Positions 49,608 to 58,143 of a DNA stretch of 64,000 nt are shown one piece after another. Under the pieces are notes generated by a model that searched no databases, had not been told where the DNA came from, and saw only the letters and a list, made by a program, of their open reading frames with translations. Each line of letters starts with the position of its first letter. Position 1 is the first letter of the stretch. The DNA is from Streptomyces sp. PH10-H1 (GTDB lineage: Bacteria > Actinomycetota > Actinomycetes > Streptomycetales > Streptomycetaceae), in the NCBI RefSeq assembly GCF_030063355.1, contig NZ_JASISZ010000032.1, forward strand, positions 17,535-81,534, written 5' to 3'. The position numbers were made by a program, and so were the translations under genes.

Positions 49608-50234
49608 TCAGCGTGAGGCGGCCCGCACAGTGTGCCGGAGCAGCAGGGCGGTGGTCACGGGGCCGACACCGCCCGGCACCGGGGTGAGGGCGCCGGCCTT
49701 CCCCGCGACGGACACGGCGTCCACGTCGCCGACGAGTCCGCCGTCCTCGGTGGGGTTGGTGCCGACGTCCACCACGATCGCGCCGGGCCCGATGTGCTCG
49801 GCGGTGGGGAGCCCGGGCCGCCCCACCGCCGTGACCACGATGTCGGCGGCGGAGGTGACCGCCGCCAGGTCCCTGGTGCGGGAGTGACAGATGGTGACGG
49901 TCGCGTTCTTGTCCAGCAGCAGGTGGGCGACGGGCTTGCCGACGACGGTGGAGCGTCCGACCACGGCGACGTGCCGGCCGGCGCTGGACTCGTCGGCTGT
50001 GGCCACGACCACGGCGAGTTTCGGCGGCGTGCCGGCGTCGTTCAGCGCGGCGGCCGTCCCGGCGCGGATGGCGCCCGCGTGGCCGGCGTACTTCTCGCCG
50101 GTGCTGTAGCGGGCCACCATGCCCAGCAGGGCCGCCGCCTGGGCCGCGTGGAGCGCGGCGGACGCCCCGCCGCCGGGGGTCGGCACCCGGTCGGCGAGCC
50201 GTTGCAGGAAGTCGCTGATCGTCTCGTCGCGCAT
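49608..50234 (-). CDS. Composite FchA/FolD-like protein (two truncated folate enzymes in one frame)
   Basis: 208 residues in one open frame. Residues 1-53 (MRDETISDFLQRLADRV, TPGGGASAALHAAQAAALLG) are the N-terminal helix of a methenyl-THF cyclohydrolase/formimino-THF cyclodeaminase (FchA). Residues 54-85 (AIRAGTAAALNDAGTPPKLAVVVATADESS) fit the N-terminal part of FolD, but the catalytic Tyr-x-x-x-Lys segment that should follow is missing. Residues 86-208 are the FolD NADP-binding domain (GRHVAVVGRSTVVGKPVAHLLL, GAIVVDVGTNP, TPVPGGVGPVTTALLLRHTV). The junctions fall near 50075 and 49979. FchA and FolD genes are neighbours in Streptomyces, so sequential in-frame deletions could have made it. 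Probably non-catalytic. Confidence 0.7.
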   Translation of the reverse strand: MRDETISDFLQRLADRVPTPGGGASAALHAAQAAALLGMVARYSTGEKYAGHAGAIRAGTAAALNDAGTPPKLAVVVATADESSAGRHVAVVGRSTVVGKPVAHLLLDKNATVTICHSRTRDLAAVTSAADIVVTAVGRPGLPTAEHIGPGAIVVDVGTNPTEDGGLVGDVDAVSVAGKAGALTPVPGGVGPVTTALLLRHTVRAASR

Positions 50235-50339
50235 GAGCGCCCGTCCTCCGGATCACTGGGAGTGCTGCCACACGCCGGAAATGGTCCCGCGCCGGATATC
50301 CCGTCGTGGCCGCGCCACCGGATAGGTAACGTCCCCGCC

Positions 50340-50855
50340 ATGACCACTCTCCACGGCGCCTCGGTCACGCTGCGTCCGGCCGGTGCCGCCGACATCCCCG
50401 CGCTCGCCGCGATCCGCTCCACACCGCAGGTGTACGAACGCTGGCGCGGCGACCCCGACACGATGGCCGCCTCCGTGGCCGAGGACCTGACCGAGCCGGA
50501 CACCGAGATCTTCGTCGTCGAGTACGGGGACCGTGTGATCGGCGCGATCCAGTGGGCCGCCGAGGAAGAGCCCGACTACCGGCACGCGAATATCGACATC
50601 TACCTCGACCCCGCCTGCCACGGCCGCGGGCTCGGCACCGACGCCGTCCGCACCCTCGCCCGCCATCTGATCACCGTCCACGGCCACCACCGGCTGACCA
50701 TCGATCCCGCGGCCGACAACACCGCCGCCATCCGCTGCTACACCAACGCCGGATTCCGGCCGGTCGGCATCATGCGCGACTACGAGCGCGGCCCCGACGG
50801 GACCTGGCACGACAGTCTGATGATGGACCTGCTGGCCCGGGAGTTCCCCGGATAG
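50340..50855 (+). CDS. GNAT-family N-acetyltransferase
   Basis: 171 residues from ATG 50340; a very long open frame extending upstream is antisense to the FchA/FolD gene and rejected. GNAT motif A is present (NIDIYLDPACHGRGLGTDAVRTLARHL with the acetyl-CoA pyrophosphate loop), and motif B follows (LTIDPAADNTAAIRCYTNAGF). It resembles the AAC(6')/RimJ-like branch. The substrate could be an aminoglycoside, protein N-terminus or polyamine; sequence cannot decide. It is divergent from the composite folate gene. Confidence 0.9.
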   Translation: MTTLHGASVTLRPAGAADIPALAAIRSTPQVYERWRGDPDTMAASVAEDLTEPDTEIFVVEYGDRVIGAIQWAAEEEPDYRHANIDIYLDPACHGRGLGTDAVRTLARHLITVHGHHRLTIDPAADNTAAIRCYTNAGFRPVGIMRDYERGPDGTWHDSLMMDLLAREFPG

Positions 50856-50953
50856 CGCGGTGTCCGGCCGATCAGAGGCGCTCTGTCATACCCCGTGCCT
50901 AGGATGTCAGGGACGGCTGGAGCCGAAGGCCGACGGTCGACAGGGGGCCCTCA

Positions 50954-51937
50954 ATGAGTGATCTCGCGGCAAGGGACGGCTTGGCGACGGAGCTGCAACT
51001 GGAGCGGCACCGGGTGGAGCTGACCGGATACTGCTACCGGATGATGGGGTCGGCGTTCGAGTCGGAGGACGCCGTACAGGAGACGCTGGTACGGGCCTGG
51101 CGCGGCTTCGACCGTTTCGAGGGCCGGGCGTCGCTGCGGTCGTGGCTCTACCGCATCGCCACCAATGTGTGTCTGGACATGCTGAAGGCGCGCGAGCGCC
51201 GGGCCCGCCCGATGGATCTCGCGTCCCCCGTCTCGTTCAACTCACCGCTGAGCCCGGCGCTGCCGGAGGCGACCTGGATCGAGCCGATGCCCGACGGCCG
51301 GATGCTGCCGTCGGCCGGCGATCCGGCCGAGCTGGCCGCCCAGCGCGATTCGGTCCGGCTGGCGTTCATCGCCGCTCTGCAGCACCTCGCGCCCCGGCAG
51401 CGCGCGGTGCTGATCCTGCGGGAGGTGCTGGCCTGGAAGGCGAGCGAGGTCGCCGAGCTGCTCGACACCACGGTCGCCTCCGTCAACAGCGCGCTGCAGC
51501 GGGCCCGTTCGGCGCTCGCCGCCGGTGATGTCACCGCCGGCGACCCGGCCCGGCCGATGGACGAGACGCAGCGCGCCCTCCTGGCGCGCTATGTGGACGC
51601 CTTCGAGCGCTACGACCTCGATTCGCTCACCTCACTGCTGCGTGAGGACGCCACCTTGTCGATGCCGCCGTACGAGCTGTGGCTCCGCGGGCACGAGGAC
51701 ATCCGCGGCTGGATGCTCGGGACCGGGATCGGCTGCCTCGGATCGCGGCTGCTGCCGGTCGTGGCGAACGGCTCCCCGGCGTTCGGGCAGTACCGGCCGG
51801 CCTCCGACGGCGGCCACGAGCCGTGGGCGCTCCAGGTCATCGAGATCTCGGAAGACCGGATCACCGGGCTCAACTGCTTCCTCGACACCGCTCATCTGTT
51901 CCCGATGTTCGGGCTGCCCGCCCGTCTGGAGCCGTGA
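50954..51937 (+). CDS. ECF sigma factor with C-terminal SnoaL-like domain (SigG type)
   Basis: 327 residues. Region 2 is YCYRMMGSAFESEDAVQETLVRAWR with WLYRIATNVCLDMLKARERR; region 4 is LAPRQRAVLILREVLAWKASEVAELLDTTVASVNSALQRAR. Beyond residue 200 an NTF2/SnoaL-like domain (LLARYVDAFERYDLDSLTSLLREDATLSMPP) replaces a separate anti-sigma factor, as in SigG and ECF41-type sigmas, where the extension controls activity. No separate anti-sigma gene is seen. The 3' end overlaps the convergent STAS gene by 68 bp. Confidence 0.92.
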   Translation: MSDLAARDGLATELQLERHRVELTGYCYRMMGSAFESEDAVQETLVRAWRGFDRFEGRASLRSWLYRIATNVCLDMLKARERRARPMDLASPVSFNSPLSPALPEATWIEPMPDGRMLPSAGDPAELAAQRDSVRLAFIAALQHLAPRQRAVLILREVLAWKASEVAELLDTTVASVNSALQRARSALAAGDVTAGDPARPMDETQRALLARYVDAFERYDLDSLTSLLREDATLSMPPYELWLRGHEDIRGWMLGTGIGCLGSRLLPVVANGSPAFGQYRPASDGGHEPWALQVIEISEDRITGLNCFLDTAHLFPMFGLPARLEP

Positions 51938-52283
51938 CGTCCGGCCCCGGCTCCAGGGGCAGGACGTCCCGCAGCCCCGCGAGGGCCAGCAGGCCGCACA
52001 GCCGGCCTCCGGCGTTCCGCAGCCGGATCCGGCTGCCCAGCCGACGGGCGGTGAGCTGCAGCCGTGCCAGGGCCTCGACGGTGCCCGCGTCCGGCTCGGT
52101 GAGCGCGGCCACGTCGCACGTCACCCAGCCGCCCTCGCTGCCGTGCAGCCGCGCCCGCAGGCGCGCGCACAGCGCGGGGATGCCGGCGCGGGTGAGGGGC
52201 GCGTCCAGGACCCAGACAAGCGCGTCCGGTCGCCCGTCCCGCTCCCCCTCGTGCCGCCCCGGCAACTCGTCCGCAGCACTCAC
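51870..52283 (-). CDS. STAS-domain protein (anti-sigma antagonist-like)
   Basis: 137 residues from GTG 52283, with AGGAGG upstream. A STAS fold is suggested by LVWVLDAPLTRAGIPALCARLRARL, VTCDVAALTEPDAGTVEALARLQLTARRLG and IRLRNAGGRLCGLLALAGL. The phosphorylatable Ser seen in SpoIIAA-like antagonists is Asp/Ala (EPDAGTV), so it may be constitutively active or a different STAS subtype. It is convergent with the ECF sigma gene, overlapping its end by 68 bp, so each transcript contains antisense to the other. A direct regulatory link is inferred only. Confidence 0.78.
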   Translation of the reverse strand: MSAADELPGRHEGERDGRPDALVWVLDAPLTRAGIPALCARLRARLHGSEGGWVTCDVAALTEPDAGTVEALARLQLTARRLGSRIRLRNAGGRLCGLLALAGLRDVLPLEPGPDVTAPDGRAARTSGTDERCRGSS

Positions 52284-52374
52284 GTCGGCCTCCTGTCGTG
52301 GGGTTCCCTACGACAGACCTCCGCGCCGGGCACAACTCATCGCCCGCGGGCCGCGGCCGGACCCGCTCCATGAC

Positions 52375-52413
52375 GAGGCGGGCCCGGACGACAGCGTCGT
52401 CCGGGCCCGCCTC
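52375..52413 (-). terminator. Perfect 18-bp stem hairpin after the opp operon
   Basis: GAGGCGGGCCCGGACGAC pairs exactly with GTCGTCCGGGCCCGCCTC around a 3-nt loop (AGC), 10 bp after the last binding-protein stop codon. It is the strongest terminator in the window. Confidence 0.85.
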
Positions 52414-52423
52414 AGTGTCCGGG

Positions 52424-54022
52424 TCAGCCCGTCACACCTCGGCCCAGCTCCCAGAACTGGGTGGTGGAGGAGGCATTGAGCGTCCACTCGGTGCCCGTGA
52501 TGTCGCTACGGGCGGCGAGGTACTGCTTGCCCTGCCACAGCGGCAGCAGCGGTACGTCCGTGGCGACGATGTTCTGTGCCGCGGTGAAGTCGGTGATGGT
52601 GGCGCTGCGCTGGGTCTTCTGCCGGGTCGACTTGATCAGCTGGTTCTGGATGACGCTGTTCGAGTAGGCCAGCTCGAGGAAGCTTTCCTTGTCGAGGAAC
52701 GGGGCGATGTAGTTGTCCGGGTCCGGGAAGTCGGGGAACCAGCCCATCCCGTACACCTGGAACTGGTGCTTGCGCCCGCCCTCGGTGTAGGCGTGCCAGT
52801 CGCTCACGCCCTGCAGCTTGATCTTGAACAGCCCGGTGGCCTCCAGCTGCTTCTTGAGCAGCTGGAACTCCTGCGCGGTGGCCTCGCCGTAGTGCTCGGT
52901 CGTGTACGACAGCGTCAGCTCGACCGGCGAGGTGATGCCCGCGTCCCGCAGCGTCTTACGGGCGTTCTGTGCGTTGGGCACGCCGTAGGAGTTGTAGAAC
53001 GAGTTGGCGTGGCCGGTGATGCCGGCCGGGACGATCGAGTAGAGCGGCTCGGTGGTGCGCTGGTAGACGTCGCGGGTGATCGCCTGGCGGTCCACGATCT
53101 GGGCGACGGCCTGGCGGACCGCCTTCTGCTTCACGACCGGGTCGGCCGTGTTGAAGACCAGATAGCGGATCTCGGTGCCGGGCGCCTCGGTCAGCTTGAC
53201 GTCCTTGTCGTTGGCGACGTTGAGCTCGTTGAGCTGCGCGGGCGTCATCGAGCGGTTCATGACGTCGATGTCGCCGGCCTTGAGGGCCTTGCCCATGTCC
53301 GTGGAGTTCTTGAAGAACTTCAGCTCGATCTTGCTGTTGTTCAGCTTGATCGTGCCCTTGTAGTGCGGGTTCTTCGTGAAGACGGCCGAGTCGCCCTCCT
53401 TGAAGGACTCCAGCTGGTACGGGCCGGAGCCCACCATGTCGAAGCCCGCGTGCTGCTTCTTCGCGTCGTACACCTCGCTGTCCACGATGTCCGCGGCGGG
53501 CGTGGCCAGCTTGTACGGGAAGGTCGCGTCGGGGTCCTTGAGGTGGAAGACGACCGTGGCCTCGTCCGGCGTCTCGACCTTGTCGACATTGGTCAGAAGG
53601 CTGTACGGGCCGTTCTCGTCCTTGATCGCGAGCATGCGGTCGATGGAGAACTTCACGTCCTTGGACGTGAGGGCGTGGCCGTTGGAGAACTGGAGACCGT
53701 CACGCAGCGTGCACCGGTACTGCTCGCCGAGTCCGTCGGTGAAGTGGCACTCCTTGGCGGCCTCGGGCTCAGGGTCCGTGCCGCTGCGGGGGAATCGCAG
53801 CAGCGTCTGGAACGTGTTGTAGAAGACGTTCCAGGTCTGGATGTCGTAGCCCGTGACGGGGTCGAGCGGAGCCGGCGACTTCGGCGAGAGGTGGAACTCG
53901 TCGGTAGTGCCCACGACGATCGCCTTGTCGGCTCCGCTGCCACTGCCGGATCCGCAACCGGCGAGTACGGGTGATATCAGACCCACGACGACCACCGGCA
54001 GCGCGAGCAGCTTGCGATTCAT
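52424..54022 (-). CDS. Oligopeptide-type ABC transporter binding lipoprotein (copy C)
   Basis: 532 residues from ATG 54022. The lipoprotein signal ends in the lipobox VLAGC (residue 22). The SBP_bac_5 domain has the family pattern: APLDPVTGYDIQTWNVFYNTFQTLL, CTLRDGLQFSNGHALTSKDVKFSIDRML, VGSGPYQLESFKEGDSAVFTKNPHYKG and TEIRYLVFNTADPVVKQKAVRQAVA. It binds peptides or similar oligomers outside the membrane. It is the same length as the neighbouring copy B and shares MNRKLL and TTQFWELGRGVTG, so the two are tandem duplicates. Confidence 0.93.
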   Translation of the reverse strand: MNRKLLALPVVVVGLISPVLAGCGSGSGSGADKAIVVGTTDEFHLSPKSPAPLDPVTGYDIQTWNVFYNTFQTLLRFPRSGTDPEPEAAKECHFTDGLGEQYRCTLRDGLQFSNGHALTSKDVKFSIDRMLAIKDENGPYSLLTNVDKVETPDEATVVFHLKDPDATFPYKLATPAADIVDSEVYDAKKQHAGFDMVGSGPYQLESFKEGDSAVFTKNPHYKGTIKLNNSKIELKFFKNSTDMGKALKAGDIDVMNRSMTPAQLNELNVANDKDVKLTEAPGTEIRYLVFNTADPVVKQKAVRQAVAQIVDRQAITRDVYQRTTEPLYSIVPAGITGHANSFYNSYGVPNAQNARKTLRDAGITSPVELTLSYTTEHYGEATAQEFQLLKKQLEATGLFKIKLQGVSDWHAYTEGGRKHQFQVYGMGWFPDFPDPDNYIAPFLDKESFLELAYSNSVIQNQLIKSTRQKTQRSATITDFTAAQNIVATDVPLLPLWQGKQYLAARSDITGTEWTLNASSTTQFWELGRGVTG

Positions 54023-54050
54023 CCTCGACGTTCTCCCTTGTATGTGCTGA

Positions 54051-55649
54051 TCAACCCGTGACACCCCGCCCGAGCTCCCAGAACTGAGTGGTGGTGGAGG
54101 AGTTGAGCGCCCATTCCACGCCGGTGATGTCACTGCGGGCAGCGATGTACTGCTTGCCCTGCCACAGCGGCAGCATCGGCACGTCCTGGGCGATGATCTT
54201 CTGAGCGTTCTCGAAATCACTGATGGTGGCGCTGCGCTGCGACTGCTGCCGGGTCTCCGGGATCACCTGTCGCTGGATGACATCGCTCTGGTAGGGCAGC
54301 TTGAGGAAGTTGTCCCTGTCGAAGAACGGAGCGATGTAGTTGTCGGGGTCCGGGAAGTCGGGCAGCCAGCTGAGAGCGTATGCCGCGTACTTGTGCTTCT
54401 TCACCTGGGTCAGGAAGACGTTCCACTGCTCGCTCTTGAGCGTGACGTCGAACAGTCCGCTGGCGTCCAGCTGCCGCTTGATCGCCTCGGCCTCCTCCTT
54501 GTTGCTGGAGCCGGCGAGGTCTTTGCGGTACCAGTAGTCGAACGCGACCTTCCCGTCGATCCCGGCCGCGTGCAGCAGCGCCTTGGCCTTGGCCGTGTTC
54601 GGGTCGCCGTAGGCCTTGAAGAACGAGTTGGCGTGGCCGGTGATGCCGACCGGGACCGGCGAGTACAGCGGCTCGGCGGTCCGCTGGAAGACGTCGCGGG
54701 TCAGCGTCTGGCGGTCCATGATCTGCGCGATGGCCTGCCGGACGGCCTTCGGCCGTACCGCCGCGTCCGTGGTGTCGAAGAACAGATAGCGGGCCTCGGT
54801 GCCGGCCGCCTCGGTGAGCTTGACGTCCTTGGTGCCGCCCTTGAGGAGCCGGTTGATCTGGTCCGGCCGCATGGTGCGGGTGGCGACGTCGACGGTGCCG
54901 CTCTTGAGCTCGGACTCCATCGTGTCCGCGGACGAGAACATCCGCAGCTCCACCTTGCTGTTGTTCAGCTTGAGGGTGCCCTGGTAGTTCGCGTTCCGGC
55001 TGAAGACCGCCCGGTCTCCCTGCTTGAAATCGTCCAGCGTGTACGGGCCGGAGCCGACGATCTTGAAGCCCTCGAACGGCTTGTCCTTGGCGTAGACGTG
55101 GCTGTCGAGGATGGCGGCGGCGGGTGTGGCCAGTTTGAGCGGGAAGGTGGTGTCGGGCGCCTTGAGCTGGAAGATCACGGTGTGGTCGTCGGGCGCCTGC
55201 ACGGTGCTGACCCCGGCGATCAGCGAGGCGGGACCGTTGTCGCTGTTGATCGCCAGCATGCGCTCGACCGAGAACTTGACGTCCTCGGCGGTCAGGGCAT
55301 GACCGTTGGAGAAGGTCAGCCCCTTACGGAGCGTGCACTGGTACACCTGGCCCCGCTGGTCGGTGAAGCCGCACTTCTCCGCCGCGTCGGGTTCCGGATT
55401 GGTGCCGCTGCGCGGGTAGCGCAGCAGCATCTGGAAGGTGTTGTAGAAGACGTTCCACGTGGCGCTGTCGTACGACGTCGCCGGGTCCAGAGGGGCCGGG
55501 TTGTCCTTGGTCAGCGTGATGCTGTCCGTGGTTCCCACGACGATGGGCTTACCGCTGTTCGCACCGCCACTGTCCGACCCGCCGCATGCGGCGAGCCCGG
55601 GTGCCAGCACGCCCAGAAGGGCGGGCAGCACCAGTAGCTTACGGTTCAT
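54051..55649 (-). CDS. Oligopeptide-type ABC transporter binding lipoprotein (copy B)
   Basis: 532 residues from ATG 55649. Lipobox GLAAC (residue 22). The SBP_bac_5 core is APLDPATSYDSATWNVFYNTFQMLL, CTLRKGLTFSNGHALTAEDVKFSVERML and VGSGPYTLDDFKQGDRAVFSRNANYQG. Copy C (52424) is identical in length and very similar throughout; the two are 28 bp apart. A hairpin separates this gene from the preceding ATPase gene, so copies B and C may be separately controlled. Confidence 0.93.
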   Translation of the reverse strand: MNRKLLVLPALLGVLAPGLAACGGSDSGGANSGKPIVVGTTDSITLTKDNPAPLDPATSYDSATWNVFYNTFQMLLRYPRSGTNPEPDAAEKCGFTDQRGQVYQCTLRKGLTFSNGHALTAEDVKFSVERMLAINSDNGPASLIAGVSTVQAPDDHTVIFQLKAPDTTFPLKLATPAAAILDSHVYAKDKPFEGFKIVGSGPYTLDDFKQGDRAVFSRNANYQGTLKLNNSKVELRMFSSADTMESELKSGTVDVATRTMRPDQINRLLKGGTKDVKLTEAAGTEARYLFFDTTDAAVRPKAVRQAIAQIMDRQTLTRDVFQRTAEPLYSPVPVGITGHANSFFKAYGDPNTAKAKALLHAAGIDGKVAFDYWYRKDLAGSSNKEEAEAIKRQLDASGLFDVTLKSEQWNVFLTQVKKHKYAAYALSWLPDFPDPDNYIAPFFDRDNFLKLPYQSDVIQRQVIPETRQQSQRSATISDFENAQKIIAQDVPMLPLWQGKQYIAARSDITGVEWALNSSTTTQFWELGRGVTG

Positions 55650-55705
55650 CCTCGTCGTTCTCCCTTTGGTGTTTCCAGCGCTCAGTCGATCCGTCGTGGT
55701 TCCCT

Positions 55706-55736
55706 GGCGGACGACGCGGCGCCTGCGCCGTCCGCC
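55706..55736 (-). terminator. Intercistronic hairpin between oppF-like and copy B genes
   Basis: GGCGGACG pairs with CGTCCGCC and an inner CGC/GCG helix extends it. It lies 21 bp after the ATPase stop codon and 57 bp before the copy B start. It may attenuate read-through into the two extra binding-protein genes. Confidence 0.5.
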
Positions 55737-55757
55737 ACCTTGCCGCTGATGATGCGG

Positions 55758-57098
55758 TTATTCTCGGGATCCGGGGTACAGGTGGCAGGCCACTTGGACA
55801 TCCGTTTCCGGCAACAGGTTCAGCCGCGGGTCCTGTGATGGCGAGAACTCCACCACGGCCCGGCCGCCTTCGGCGTGCATCGTGATCACGCCTCGCCAGA
55901 AGGGCTCGCGCGGTTCTGCCGCGGAGGCCTCCTCACGAAGCCGGCGGAGGTATTCCAGCACATCTTCCGCGGTGTGCCCCCGGCCGGGGGTGACTGCGGC
56001 GGATGTGAGACCGGGTTCGGAGAGCGCGTCGAGATCGCCGAAGAGCGCCCTTTCCTTGCCGGCCTCCGCCATCGGCAGTTCCAGCCAGCGGCGTTCCAGC
56101 AGGCCACGCAGGTCGCGGGCCTCCCAGCCGCAGCCGGCGAGCGCGACCGGGCAGCGCGGGTGGAAGGAGCAGCCGAGCGGCGGCCGGGCCGCGTCCGGAA
56201 TCTCGCCGCGCAGCAGTTCGCGTTCGACGGCGAGTGTCGGGTCGGGCTCGGGGATCGCCGCCAGCAGCGCCTTGGTGTACGGGTGCTTGGGGTCGGCGAA
56301 GACCTCCGCGGTGGGCCCGTACTCCACGATCCGGCCGAGGTACATGATCGCGATGGTGTCGCAGAAGAACTTCGCGCTGGCCAGGTCGTGCGTCACATAG
56401 ACGTACGTCAGGTCCAGGTCCCGCTTGAGGTCCAGCATCAGCTGCAGGATCTTGGCGCGGACGCTCATGTCGAGCATGGAGATCGGCTCGTCGGCGACGA
56501 GGAGCTCCGGCTCGGCGATGATCGCGCGGGCCAGCACGGCCCGCTGCTTCTGGCCACCGGACAGGTCACCGGGGAACTTCGTCAGATACCGCTCGGGAGG
56601 GGTCAGACCGACCCGTTCCAGGGCGTGGGTGACCTTGGCGTCATACTCCTCCTCGCTGCTCACCAGGTTGTGGATGCGCAGCGGGTGGCCGACGGCGGTG
56701 CGGATGTCCATCGCCGGGTTGAGGGAGGCGTGCGGGTCCTGGAAGACCATCTGCAGCTTGCGGCGCAGCGGGCGGAGCCGGCGCTCGCCGTACTCGGTGA
56801 TGTCCTCGCCGCGGTAGCGGATGGCGCCCGCGGTGGCCCGGTTCAGGCCCAGCAGGGTGCGGCCGAGGGTGGTCTTCCCCGAGCCGGACTCGCCGACCAG
56901 GCCGAGCACCTCGCCCTTGCGCAGCGTCAGGTTCACTCCGTCGACGGCCTTGACCGCACCGGCGGTCTTGCCGACGATGCGGCCGAGGAAGTTGCCCCGC
57001 ATGCCGAAGTGGACCTCGAGGTCCTCGATCTCGACGAGCGTCTCGCGGTCGGCGAGCGCCACGACACCGGTCGCGTCCGTATCAGGCTTCGTCGGCAT
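55758..57098 (-). CDS. oppF: Oligopeptide ABC transporter ATP-binding protein OppF-like, with long C-terminal extension
   Basis: 446 residues; usual OppF/DppF proteins have about 330. The ABC domain is complete: Walker A GESGSGKTT, signature LSGGQKQR, Walker B LLVADEPIS, H-loop VTHDLA, then the oligo_HPY Cys motif (GCSFHPRCPVALAGC). About 110 extra residues follow (from about 335), with a helical segment (GHTAEDVLEYLRRLREEAS) and a terminal beta-rich part (VITMHAEGGRAVVEFSPSQDP, VQVACHLYPGS). The role of the extension is unknown. It overlaps oppD by 17 bp. Confidence 0.93.
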   Translation of the reverse strand: MPTKPDTDATGVVALADRETLVEIEDLEVHFGMRGNFLGRIVGKTAGAVKAVDGVNLTLRKGEVLGLVGESGSGKTTLGRTLLGLNRATAGAIRYRGEDITEYGERRLRPLRRKLQMVFQDPHASLNPAMDIRTAVGHPLRIHNLVSSEEEYDAKVTHALERVGLTPPERYLTKFPGDLSGGQKQRAVLARAIIAEPELLVADEPISMLDMSVRAKILQLMLDLKRDLDLTYVYVTHDLASAKFFCDTIAIMYLGRIVEYGPTAEVFADPKHPYTKALLAAIPEPDPTLAVERELLRGEIPDAARPPLGCSFHPRCPVALAGCGWEARDLRGLLERRWLELPMAEAGKERALFGDLDALSEPGLTSAAVTPGRGHTAEDVLEYLRRLREEASAAEPREPFWRGVITMHAEGGRAVVEFSPSQDPRLNLLPETDVQVACHLYPGSRE

Positions 57099-58143
57099 CG
57101 CTGATCTCCTTCACCGCGGCGAGCGGCTCGCGCCCACCCGTTCCCAACTCGTCGGCCAGCGAGGGGTCGGCCTCGATGCCCTGATGCCAGCAGGTGCTGT
57201 GCACACCGGACGGCAGAACCACCTCGGGCGGCTCCACCTTCGCGCATCCCTGCATCGCCACCGGGCAGCGCGGATGGAACCGGCAGCCCTCCGGAGGGTG
57301 CACCAGGTCCGGGGGACTTCCCGGGATGTAGTGCAGTCCGGTGGTGGAGAGCGAGATCGTGGAGCGGAGCAGCTCCTTGGTGTAAGGGTGCTGCGGGTTG
57401 GCGAACACCTCGCGGGCATCGCCCTGTTCGACGATATGACCCGCGTACATCACCGCTACCCGGTCGCACGCTTCGGCGACGATACCGAGATTGTGGGTGA
57501 TCAGCACAAGGGATGTGTCGAAGTTCTTGCGCAGATCCGCAAGGATCTTGATGATCTGTGCCTCGACGAGGACGTCCAGAGCCGTGGTCGGCTCGTCGGC
57601 GACGATGAACGCCGGGCGCAGCACGAGGGCGAGCGCGATCATGATGCGCTGGCGCATACCGCCCGAGAACTCGTGGGGGTAGCTCTCATAACGGCTGGCC
57701 GGGATGCCCATACCGCGCAACGCCTCGATGGCGCGCTCGCGCAGTTCCTTCTTCGAGAGCTCCTTGTGGTGGGTGTGCAGAGCCTCCTCGAAGTGCTGGG
57801 AGATCTTCATCAGGGGGTTGAGCCGGGTCATCGGCTCCTGGAAGATCAGCCCGAGGTCGGGTCCGCGGAGCTTCTGCAGCTCCTTGGGCGACATGCCGAC
57901 GAGGTTGCGGCCCCTGCCGCCCTTGCTGTTGAGGATCACTTCACCGTCGACGGCGGCGACGGAGGGCGCCAGGCCCAGCACGCCGCGGCCGAGGGTGGAC
58001 TTGCCGCAGCCGGACTCGCCGACCAGGCCGAGTGTCTCGCCGGGGCGTACATCGAAGCTGACGCCGTCGACGGCCCGGACGGGTCCGCGCTCGGTTCCGT
58101 ACCAGACGCGCAGGTCGCGGACGGAAAGGACAGGTTCGGTCAT
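57082..58143 (-). CDS. oppD: Oligopeptide ABC transporter ATP-binding protein OppD-like
   Basis: 353 residues from ATG 58143; a longer open frame upstream overlaps oppC and is not coding. Walker A GESGCGKST, signature FSGGMRQR, Walker B IVADEPTTALD, H-loop ITHNLG, and the C-terminal oligo_HPY motif (GCRFHPRCPVAMQGC) identify the OppD/DppD group. It energises peptide import with OppF. It overlaps oppC by ATGA and oppF by 17 bp. Confidence 0.95.
   Translation of the reverse strand: MTEPVLSVRDLRVWYGTERGPVRAVDGVSFDVRPGETLGLVGESGCGKSTLGRGVLGLAPSVAAVDGEVILNSKGGRGRNLVGMSPKELQKLRGPDLGLIFQEPMTRLNPLMKISQHFEEALHTHHKELSKKELRERAIEALRGMGIPASRYESYPHEFSGGMRQRIMIALALVLRPAFIVADEPTTALDVLVEAQIIKILADLRKNFDTSLVLITHNLGIVAEACDRVAVMYAGHIVEQGDAREVFANPQHPYTKELLRSTISLSTTGLHYIPGSPPDLVHPPEGCRFHPRCPVAMQGCAKVEPPEVVLPSGVHSTCWHQGIEADPSLADELGTGGREPLAAVKEISDADEA

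Noticed and set aside
49632..50339. Long rightward ORF leading into the GNAT gene
   Set aside because: It is antisense to the FchA/FolD composite gene and lacks motifs; GNAT homology starts at MTTLHGA (50340).
53200..55600. Rightward frames of several hundred codons antisense to the binding proteins
   Set aside because: They are mirror frames of the high-G+C lipoprotein genes and contain no starts with ribosome-binding sites or known domains.
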